DNA of 64,000 nucleotides. Origin: Methanoregulaceae archaeon. Lineage in GTDB: Bacteria; Armatimonadota; Fimbriimonadia; Fimbriimonadales; Fimbriimonadaceae. The stretch is taken from the NCBI GenBank assembly GCA_020850325.1, contig JADZEW010000016.1, positions 62,001-126,000 of the forward strand, given 5' to 3'. The first letter of the stretch is position 1, and each line of letters starts with the position of its first letter. Shown one piece after another: positions 43,694 through 50,823 of the stretch. The translations under genes were made by a program, and so were the position numbers. The notes beneath the pieces are model-generated. The model searched no databases. It saw nothing but the letters and a program-made list of their open reading frames with translations, and had not been told where the DNA came from.

Positions 43694-44650
43694 ATGACTT
43701 TGCTTCTTGCCTGTCTTGCTTTTTCGCAAAGCACAACACCGCTCAGTTTCGAGTATATGATCCGTGGCGGTGTGACGGATATCGTCAATGGTCAGTTTTA
43801 CATTTCAGCTGGGCTCTTAGAGCCATTAGGCTATCGCGTGCAGTTTGCTGACGGAAAGACAGTCCGTGCCGCTGGATATGGCGGTCATATCAATCTACCT
43901 GTTCGATCTGTGACAGCGTCTCCGCACAGCGCGAACCGGTCGAGCCTAGTCCCTCTTGGCCTTCTGAGTCCATTCGTGAAGAAAGGAATGCGCTTATCGC
44001 AAGGTCACGAGTATGCGACACATGCTTCTGGAAAGAGGCCCGATCTTCCGCCCTCTTTTCTTTGGGAGCAATCACTCACCTATAACTCTGAATCTCTCAG
44101 GCATCGGCGTTGGTTTAAAGTCGCAAACAAGACAATCCCCGGCATGAAGGTCCCTATTCAAATTATCGGGCTAACCGTTGGATTAGATGGATCGTTGAAA
44201 TCGAGTGGCACCCTCTATGGCTATCCAAGAAACTTCGTTTCTGCCCAACTTATCGTGAGGTATAACCGACAACGTCTCCCTAAGACCTATTCTGAGCAGA
44301 CCTTACCCTTGGAGGCATTTACACTTCGAACTGGCGATGGCGGCACATTTCAAAGTCGTTCTCTAGTCGTGACGAGAGAGGTCAAGTTGGGGCAGGGGAT
44401 GCCTCTAGGTTTCAGCGTGCCCCTCACCGTGGAAGTGAATGCGGATAAGGAGCTGGGCACGGCAGTCCCCTTTTGGATTCCGCCGGACCGCTCACCGACC
44501 GAACTGGTCTACTGTGATGGACGGACTCTGCTTCGTGCAAAGCTAGTCGAATTTGACGGCCCTAGCAAGTCCCTTGATCCTGTAGGATTGGGTCAGGATA
44601 CACTTACGGTCGACAACAAGACGTTCCGGTATGAACAGGTGTTCAAATGA
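43694..44650 (+). CDS. Exported hypothetical protein (copper amine oxidase stalk-like N-terminus)
   Basis: A 318-residue protein with a short signal (MTLLLACLAFSQST). Residues about 20-90 (VNGQFYISAGLLEPLGYRV, then INLPVRS) resemble the stalk-type domain found in exported proteins of Gram-positive and related bacteria; the rest is unrecognised. The start is set at ATG 43694, preceded by GAGGAG with a seven-base gap. It is the best-supported gene of the island. Confidence 0.6.
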   Translation: MTLLLACLAFSQSTTPLSFEYMIRGGVTDIVNGQFYISAGLLEPLGYRVQFADGKTVRAAGYGGHINLPVRSVTASPHSANRSSLVPLGLLSPFVKKGMRLSQGHEYATHASGKRPDLPPSFLWEQSLTYNSESLRHRRWFKVANKTIPGMKVPIQIIGLTVGLDGSLKSSGTLYGYPRNFVSAQLIVRYNRQRLPKTYSEQTLPLEAFTLRTGDGGTFQSRSLVVTREVKLGQGMPLGFSVPLTVEVNADKELGTAVPFWIPPDRSPTELVYCDGRTLLRAKLVEFDGPSKSLDPVGLGQDTLTVDNKTFRYEQVFK

Positions 44651-44712
44651 CCGTCGGTGGAATCCAACAAGCCGAAACTCAGCACCCGTAGGAGTCTGGA
44701 GCTTCTGCAGAA

Positions 44713-45696
44713 TCAATCTCTCGCCACCCGCACGTAGCTCTCGGTCACCCAGTAGTGCCGCAGCACCCGCCGCGCGGTCCTGGTACCCGTTAACGCGAAA
44801 ATCTTCGACACCGGGTCGCTGGTCAGGCCGTCCTTCGCGACGACGGTCGCTTGGACGCGGTTCGTGACCGCCCACCCGGTGCGCGGATCAACCACATGCG
44901 AGTACCGCTTACCGCCGATGATCACGAACTGCTCGGTGTCGCCGGACGTCGAGACGGCGCAGTTGGAGAAGGTGCGGATTTCCCCACCCCCCAGCCCCCT
45001 CCCCGCGAGACGATCACTCGCAGAGAGGGGGAGACCGGAGAAGGGGAGCCCGGAAACCATGATCTTCCAGCCCAGCGCCCCGGGCGGGGCGTCCGACACC
45101 ACGATGTCGCCCCCCATTTCGACGAGCGCGCTCTTGACTCCATGAGCCCGAAGCACCTTCTGCGCCTCATCGCACGCGTAGCCCTTGGCAATGCCGCCGA
45201 GGTCGAGCTTCATTCCCGGTAGCCGAAGCCGGACGAACCGGGACGGCTTATCAAGAGTGAGATTGCGATAGCCAACCAGCCGGCGAGCCGCCTCGATCTC
45301 GGCTTTGGTGGGCAGCTGCGCCGTCCGCCGAGCCGTGCGCCACAGTTGGATCACCGGTGCGGCCGTGATATCGAAAGCGCCGCCGGTCAGTCTCGAAACA
45401 TCCTGAGCCCGAATGAAAACGATAAGCAAGTCGGGTGAAACCTGCACGGGTGGACCGCCGGCTCGCGCGCACAGGCGATTCAACTCGCTGTCCTTCCGAT
45501 AGTCGCTCATGATGGTGTCGAGTTCCGCGATCCTCGCAAAGGCCGCCGCGCACGCCTTTTCCGCCGTAACTTCATCAGGCGCGTAGGCGATGATGCGGGC
45601 GTCGACCCCCATGTGATATTGCGTAAAGGTAAAACGTTCAAGCGGCTGTGGCGTCGAAACCATAGCTGCGGCCACCAGACCCAATAGAACTCCCAT
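44713..45696 (-). CDS. apbE: FAD:protein FMN transferase ApbE
   Basis: Attaches FMN covalently to a Thr/Ser of partner proteins in the periplasm. Visible family features: HMGVDARI opening, DYRKDSELNRL, the KLDLGGIAKGYACDE motif, and SHVVDPRTGWAV. The N-terminus has a signal-like MGVLLGLVAAAMVS. A palindromic repeat (44982-45035) encodes an insert with LPLSASDRLAGRGLGGG between two conserved blocks. Its target (an FMN-binding domain protein) is not in the window. ATG 45696 overlaps the start of the divergent gene. Confidence 0.9.
   Translation of the reverse strand: MGVLLGLVAAAMVSTPQPLERFTFTQYHMGVDARIIAYAPDEVTAEKACAAAFARIAELDTIMSDYRKDSELNRLCARAGGPPVQVSPDLLIVFIRAQDVSRLTGGAFDITAAPVIQLWRTARRTAQLPTKAEIEAARRLVGYRNLTLDKPSRFVRLRLPGMKLDLGGIAKGYACDEAQKVLRAHGVKSALVEMGGDIVVSDAPPGALGWKIMVSGLPFSGLPLSASDRLAGRGLGGGEIRTFSNCAVSTSGDTEQFVIIGGKRYSHVVDPRTGWAVTNRVQATVVAKDGLTSDPVSKIFALTGTRTARRVLRHYWVTESYVRVARD
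44982..45035. repeat. Repeat family B, copy inside apbE
   Basis: The first 25 bases equal 9553-9577; a GAGAGGGGGAG arm follows after a longer loop. The frame of apbE stays open through it, adding about 18 residues. Confidence 0.8.
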
Positions 45697-46471
45697 GCTT
45701 GCCACTTTGATTGTTTTGACGTCTCTGCAGGACGGCGCCGTACTGCGACCTTTCACCGAAACGCTGCCCAAGTCTACGGCTAAGGTCGAGATGATCGCCG
45801 TGCCCGCGGGCAAAGTCAAGATCGGGAACAAGGAAGTCGAGGTCAAGCCGTTCTACATTGCGAAGACGGAGACCACCTGGGAGGCCTTCGATGCGTTCCT
45901 CGCGAGCGGAGAGCCGTCGAAACCCTATGATCAGACCGAGTTCGCCGCCGATGCGGTCGCTCGCCCCAGCCGCGGATACACCTTGCCCGATCTGGGGTGG
46001 GGCCACAACGGCTATCCCGCGATCAACCTGAACTACACCTCGGTGGAGATGTATACGCGGTGGCTGTCCTCGGTCACGAAGAAGAAGTATCGGCTGGCCA
46101 CGGAAGCGGAATGGGAGCTGGCCTGTCGCGCGGGCAAAGTCGGCAACGCGATGATGGATCTCGCCACCGCGAACAAGGTGGCCTGGCACGCGGGAAACAG
46201 CAAGGGCCAAACTCAGCCCGTCGGCAAGAAGGAAGCAAACGCGTGGGGCATCCACGATATGTACGGCAACGTTGGGGAATGGGTCCTCGATATGAAGGGC
46301 GAACCCGTCCTTGCCGGAGGCACCTTCCGCGACAAGTTGGACCTACAGATTCCGACCGCTCGACGGCCTTATGACCCGGATTGGCAGATGTCCGATCCGC
46401 AGCTTCCGAAGAGTCGGTGGTGGCTTTCTGACGGCCCCATCGTGGGTTTTCGAGTCGTCTGCGAGCCGTAG
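45695..46471 (+). CDS. SUMF1/formylglycine-generating-enzyme-like protein
   Basis: A 258-residue protein with a short hydrophobic N-terminus and an FGE-sulfatase domain: PAGKVKIGNKEVEVKPFYIAK start, TETTWEAFDAF, EAEWELACRAG, then YGNVGEWVLD and a final GFRVVCE. The paired catalytic cysteines of true FGE are not evident, so it may be an EgtB/PvdO-like relative. The start at 45695 overlaps the apbE ATG head to head (CATG); ATG 45791 would leave room for promoters. Confidence 0.8.
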   Translation: MLATLIVLTSLQDGAVLRPFTETLPKSTAKVEMIAVPAGKVKIGNKEVEVKPFYIAKTETTWEAFDAFLASGEPSKPYDQTEFAADAVARPSRGYTLPDLGWGHNGYPAINLNYTSVEMYTRWLSSVTKKKYRLATEAEWELACRAGKVGNAMMDLATANKVAWHAGNSKGQTQPVGKKEANAWGIHDMYGNVGEWVLDMKGEPVLAGGTFRDKLDLQIPTARRPYDPDWQMSDPQLPKSRWWLSDGPIVGFRVVCEP

Positions 46472-46656
46472 ACGGACCTGGCCAACGCCCCTCAGGCTCC
46501 CAAACGCCCGTTTTGGGCTCTATTCGTGTCGCAATTTTTATGTACACGGGCTGAAATTTAGTCATTTTTGGCAACTCTTCGTCATATTTGGGCCATGATT
46601 GGAATGGGACACCGTCCCAAGGGCGACATGAAGTCGAAGACGAGGGGAAAACGAGG
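46472..46656 (+). promoter_or_regulatory. A/T-rich upstream region of the cytochrome cluster
   Basis: A marked A/T-rich stretch between two G+C-rich genes, with TTGGCA at 46568 and a CATGAT (46594) 20 nt later. It is probably the promoter of the respiratory cluster, but the spacing is too long to be sure. A GAGGGG at 46642 is the ribosome site for the decaheme gene. Confidence 0.3.
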
Positions 46657-47631
46657 ATGAAGTATCAAGCCATCTTTCTTGCGATTGGCGTCTTGTTGTT
46701 GCTCTTCGGCTTTGCGCATTCAGAGCAGCAAGGCAAGGGGAAATCCCAAGCCGAGCGGATCTTCGCCCGCGCAACCGAAGACGACTACATGGGCAGCGAG
46801 GCATGTGCCAGCTGCCACGAAGATGTTTCAAAGGGGTTTGCGGCATCGCCTCACGCCCCGCTAATGGCCCATGCTGGCCTACCGCTGGATAAGCAAGGTT
46901 GCGAAGGATGCCACGGACCGGGCCGCATCCACCAAGCCGAAGAAAACGCCGAAGTTATCGCGTTCCGCAAGATGACGCCGGAAGAATCCAGCGCCGCCTG
47001 TATGCGATGCCACGGCCAAACCCTGAGCGAAGTGCATTGGAAGGTCAACGAGCACAAGAAAGCTGGCCTGTCCTGCGTTTCGTGCCATCAGATTCACCCG
47101 ACCTCCGACCCCGCACTTACGGGCGTGAAGAAAGGTAACGCCAAGGATGCTCGCTCACCGATCTTTGTGGCCAATGTCGATCCCAAGGCCATGCTGAAAG
47201 CCGATGAGGCCACGCTGTGCGGTTCCTGCCACGGGCCTACCTTGGGCGACTTCAAGCACGCTTCTCACCACCCGGTTCCTGAGGGTTCCATGGTGTGCAG
47301 CGACTGCCATACTCCGCACCCCACCAAGGATGCGAAGGTTCGCAAAGACGCGTTGAAGAACAACTGTGTCACGTGCCATACCGAAATGGCGGGACCCTTC
47401 GTATTCGAGCATGATCCGGTTTCCGGCCACACGGGCGACGGCTGTCTGGAATGCCACCAGCCGCACGGCTCGAACAACCCGAAGATGTTGAACTCGGTAT
47501 CCCGCGGCCTATGCTCTCAGTGTCACACCGACAAACTGGGCCGCCACTACCCGGGTCAAACCTGTTGGACGGCTGGTTGCCATGTCGCATCGCACGGAAG
47601 CAACACGGATCCGCGATTCTTGAAGCATTGA
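46657..47631 (+). CDS. Decaheme c-type cytochrome (DmsE/MtrA-like)
   Basis: A 324-residue exported protein with a hydrophobic signal. It holds ten heme motifs: nine CxxCH (CASCH, CEGCH, CMRCH, CVSCH, CGSCH, CSDCH, CVTCH, CLECH, CSQCH) and one CX4CH (CWTAGCH). The opening (YMGSEACASCHEDV) and the HHPVPEG-S-M block match DmsE/MtrA-type periplasmic or barrel-inserted decahemes. It lies 8 bp before an outer-membrane barrel gene, the mtrA-mtrB order. Confidence 0.9.
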   Translation: MKYQAIFLAIGVLLLLFGFAHSEQQGKGKSQAERIFARATEDDYMGSEACASCHEDVSKGFAASPHAPLMAHAGLPLDKQGCEGCHGPGRIHQAEENAEVIAFRKMTPEESSAACMRCHGQTLSEVHWKVNEHKKAGLSCVSCHQIHPTSDPALTGVKKGNAKDARSPIFVANVDPKAMLKADEATLCGSCHGPTLGDFKHASHHPVPEGSMVCSDCHTPHPTKDAKVRKDALKNNCVTCHTEMAGPFVFEHDPVSGHTGDGCLECHQPHGSNNPKMLNSVSRGLCSQCHTDKLGRHYPGQTCWTAGCHVASHGSNTDPRFLKH

Positions 47632-47639
47632 GGCCTATC

Positions 47640-49271
47640 ATGAGTCAAACCACACTGCGCAATCTAGCATCGCTCGCGGGAGTTCTCGTGCTGGCGATGG
47701 GGGCGTGGGCTCAGGAAACGACGCCCGCGGAGGAACCCGAAGAGCAGGAAGAAGTCGAAATCCCCGTCCGGTACAACTCGCTGACCTTTGGCTATTCCAC
47801 TTGGAAAGCTAGCGGCAACCGGTTTCGGATGGGCCAGTTCGCCCGTGTCCCCGAGGGGCTCACGCTGGCCGAGCTGAAGTACATGAGCCCGGGCGGCGAG
47901 GGCCATCCGTATTACTCCTTGGTCTGGCGAGGTACGCCGGGTCAGGACTCGTACGGCTCTGGGTTGGTGTATCTCAACTCCGGCCTGACCGCAATCCGCG
48001 GCAGCGTCCAAGAGCGGCAATACTACGCCGAACCCAGCTGGGTTCCTACGGCACGAAGCCGCGACAAGGTCGGCACGATTTCAGTCGAGCATGCGATCGC
48101 TCCAAACATTGGAGCTTTTGTCAGCTACCGCAGCGATGATCGCTCGCAGAGCTACGTTCCTCCTAAGGCTACGGGACGGGTGCGCTCGCGAACAGTCGCC
48201 GGCGGGCTGGAGGGTCGATTTGGCCCGATCCAAGCCGGAGTGAACATTACGGACCGCCGCACCTTCGACGACACCGGCCGTCAGCCAGCAACGCTGCAAC
48301 GCCGCATCGAGGCTCACATCGCCGGCACGCTCGGTGACCGATTGAGTCTGCAAGGCGCCGCGGGATACACGCGGATCGAGCAGGCGGGTCGGCCTTCCGG
48401 CAACGTCCGAACCCTGGCCATGGCGGGCTACGTCGACCTAGGCCCGGCAACCTCGTTGCAGTTCAACGCGGGACGAGACGAGTTCGACATCCGCAACATG
48501 GTTCAGAACGCCTACACCCGGAAACGGTTCAACTCAGGCCTGAAACTGAACCACCAACTCGGCAGCTGGAACCTCCAGCTTGGATTCCGTCACCGAGAGG
48601 CGGAGCGCGTTCGCACCGATCGCACGTTCGTCGATGTTCCCAAGTGGAACACGTACGATGCGCGCCTCAGCGGACGGCTCAATAACGGTATCCGCGTGAC
48701 CCTACGTGGAAACTGGGAAGACATGACCGCCTCGGCCCGAATCGCTGGCCCCGACCCGCGGCAAATGCTGTGGGACGACAAGGCGATGGGCCAAATCAAG
48801 TTGGACGGCGGAAACGAGCTGTTCACCGGCTATGCGAGCTACACCTACCGATTCCGCCAGAACAAGCAACGCGGCGTGGACGTAGGCTGGCAAAACATCG
48901 CACTCGGTGGAAGCTATCAGTTCGCACCGAGCCTGCTCGGCTATGCCGAGTGGAGCTACGACGCGATTCGCGCGAAGGGTGCTTCGGAAGGCACCAGCGA
49001 TACGCTGGATACGTTCTTCCCGAACAGCACGGCATTCTCGATGGGTCTCGACTGGGTTCGCAATGAACGCGAGACTCTGTCGGCCAGCTTGAACACCTTT
49101 GGCACCAACAACTGGAGCGGCACTCAGCTGACGCTGCAGTATCGCCGCCAAATCTCGGCCGACCACTCACTCGATCTGGTCGTCGCGCCTTGGCGGTTTT
49201 CTGATCGACTCTACGGACTTACGGGGTATGAAACGACATTCCTCGGGGTTCGCTACACGGTGAAGTTTTGA
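47640..49271 (+). CDS. Outer-membrane beta-barrel protein (MtrB/PioB-like)
   Basis: A 543-residue protein with a signal ending near GAWAQ and an acidic N-terminal segment. Many amphipathic strands with aromatic girdles follow, and it ends in TVKF with a terminal aromatic, as for Bam-inserted barrels. About 26-28 strands are plausible. Identification as the porin of a porin-cytochrome conduit rests on the flanking multihemes. GAGG six bases before ATG 47640 supports the start. Confidence 0.78.
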   Translation: MSQTTLRNLASLAGVLVLAMGAWAQETTPAEEPEEQEEVEIPVRYNSLTFGYSTWKASGNRFRMGQFARVPEGLTLAELKYMSPGGEGHPYYSLVWRGTPGQDSYGSGLVYLNSGLTAIRGSVQERQYYAEPSWVPTARSRDKVGTISVEHAIAPNIGAFVSYRSDDRSQSYVPPKATGRVRSRTVAGGLEGRFGPIQAGVNITDRRTFDDTGRQPATLQRRIEAHIAGTLGDRLSLQGAAGYTRIEQAGRPSGNVRTLAMAGYVDLGPATSLQFNAGRDEFDIRNMVQNAYTRKRFNSGLKLNHQLGSWNLQLGFRHREAERVRTDRTFVDVPKWNTYDARLSGRLNNGIRVTLRGNWEDMTASARIAGPDPRQMLWDDKAMGQIKLDGGNELFTGYASYTYRFRQNKQRGVDVGWQNIALGGSYQFAPSLLGYAEWSYDAIRAKGASEGTSDTLDTFFPNSTAFSMGLDWVRNERETLSASLNTFGTNNWSGTQLTLQYRRQISADHSLDLVVAPWRFSDRLYGLTGYETTFLGVRYTVKF

Positions 49272-49317
49272 ATCTTTCGCTACGGAGAGAAGGAACAGTT
49301 ACGAACGGAGGACTACT

Positions 49318-50760
49318 ATGAGATCTCGATGGCTCATGACCCTGTTTGCGTCGATTCCCATCATCGCGGCGGCGCTGGCCCTCCAGAGCTGCGGCGGCGT
49401 GGGTGGACCGCAAACGGATACGGGTGGATTGCCGTCAGTGACCCAGCAGTTTCTCGCCTTGCTAGGGGTTGACCAAAAGTCAGCCACCTACATCGGGGCG
49501 GATGCCTGCGCTGGATGTCACGGCGGTAAGAATCCCGACGACCCAATCTACGCTCACTGGAAGGACACAGTTCACGCCGAAAAAGGTGTGACCTGCGAAC
49601 GATGCCACGGCCCGGGAAGCGCCCACCAGGCGGCCCCGTCCAAGGAAAACATCTTGACCTTCCCCAAATCCCACTCGCCGGTCGTGTGCGCACAGTGCCA
49701 CGGTCCGACGCATGACCAGTACAATTTCTCGCAGCACTCGAAGCTGATCGTAGACCCGGTCGAGGAAGCAATCCTCAACCCCAATCAATACGGTCGCAAC
49801 TCGCGATGTATCTCTTGTCACAGCGGCTTGTTCGCAACCGAAATCGTGGCAAAGGGTGTTGATGTTGCTGCGATGACCGACGACGAGATCAAGCACATCG
49901 CGGAAGCAACGCTTACCACGGTGCCGCATTCGGCATCCTGCGTGACTTGCCACAATCCTCATAAGAAGACGGGCAACCTTACCGACAGCGGCAAGGAAGT
50001 GATGCTCCGCAATAAGACGTTTAACTCGGACACGACGGATGTCGGCCCGGGAACGACGGCCCAGCAGTTCACCAACTTCGACCACGGTTGCGCCAAGTGC
50101 CACAACGGCCGCGGCACCAACCCGGCCGACGCCCGGTTGCAAGCATCGACGGCTCGTCCCAGCATGCACGACAGCAATCAGTACAACATGCTGATGGGCT
50201 TCGGCGGTGTGGAAGGTACCGGCCCGGTCCAGCGCAATACGGCTCACGCCAACGCGCCTGGACAGTGCAGCAAGTGCCACATGCCCGATTCGCGGCACAC
50301 CTTCACGGTGAGCTTCGACAAGGGATGCGCGCCGTGCCACTCGGCAGCCGATGCCGCCGCCCGGACGGGGCAAGTGAAGTCGGAAGTTCTCGGTTTGCTG
50401 ACCTCCCTGCGCGGCCGAATGGAAGCGTGGGCAGCGGCGAACCTCGGCGATGCCGACTTCTGGGACTACACGTCGGTCATCCAGGGCGAAGGCAAGACGC
50501 CTCCGAACCAGGCCAACGTGCCGATCGAGATCAAGCGAGCTCGACACAACTACTACTTCATCATCCGCTCGGGCGATTACGGCGTGCACAACGCCCCGTA
50601 TGCCAAGCACTTGGTGACCGTAGCCAACACGAACCTGGACGCGCTGAATGCGCCAAGACCGGCCGCTCCGAACATGAGCGCTGAGCAGCAGCTCAGAGTC
50701 ATCGAAGAGCACCGAAAGAGGGCTAACCAGGCAGAGATGAATCTGCCGGAAGACAACTAG
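49318..50760 (+). CDS. Octaheme c-type cytochrome lipoprotein
   Basis: A 480-residue protein with a lipobox (ALQSC, C25) and eight CxxCH motifs (CAGCH, CERCH, CAQCH, CISCH, CVTCH, CAKCH, CSKCH, CAPCH). The hemes occupy the first ~350 residues; the remainder is helical and heme-free. As a lipoprotein next to a barrel and a decaheme it may be the outer-face terminal reductase (MtrC/OmcA role). Gene order places it third in the cluster. Confidence 0.88.
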   Translation: MRSRWLMTLFASIPIIAAALALQSCGGVGGPQTDTGGLPSVTQQFLALLGVDQKSATYIGADACAGCHGGKNPDDPIYAHWKDTVHAEKGVTCERCHGPGSAHQAAPSKENILTFPKSHSPVVCAQCHGPTHDQYNFSQHSKLIVDPVEEAILNPNQYGRNSRCISCHSGLFATEIVAKGVDVAAMTDDEIKHIAEATLTTVPHSASCVTCHNPHKKTGNLTDSGKEVMLRNKTFNSDTTDVGPGTTAQQFTNFDHGCAKCHNGRGTNPADARLQASTARPSMHDSNQYNMLMGFGGVEGTGPVQRNTAHANAPGQCSKCHMPDSRHTFTVSFDKGCAPCHSAADAAARTGQVKSEVLGLLTSLRGRMEAWAAANLGDADFWDYTSVIQGEGKTPPNQANVPIEIKRARHNYYFIIRSGDYGVHNAPYAKHLVTVANTNLDALNAPRPAAPNMSAEQQLRVIEEHRKRANQAEMNLPEDN

Positions 50761-50767
50761 CCGATCC

Positions 50768-50799
50768 GCTCCGTGCCAATCTCCGGGTTGGCACGGAGC
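50768..50799 (+). promoter_or_regulatory. Strong intercistronic hairpin before ccmF
   Basis: A perfect 12-pair stem GCTCCGTGCCAA/TTGGCACGGAGC with an 8-nt loop, no T-tract. It could lower readthrough or protect the upstream mRNA, uncoupling cytochrome and maturation gene levels. The arm sequence also occurs at 22446-22457. Confidence 0.55.
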
Positions 50800-50823
50800 A
50801 ACCCTTGATTTGGATTCGAAACC

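Noticed and set aside
49480-50712. 410-codon reverse frame opposite the octaheme gene
   Set aside because: Eight CxxCH motifs and a lipobox on the forward strand decide the coding strand.
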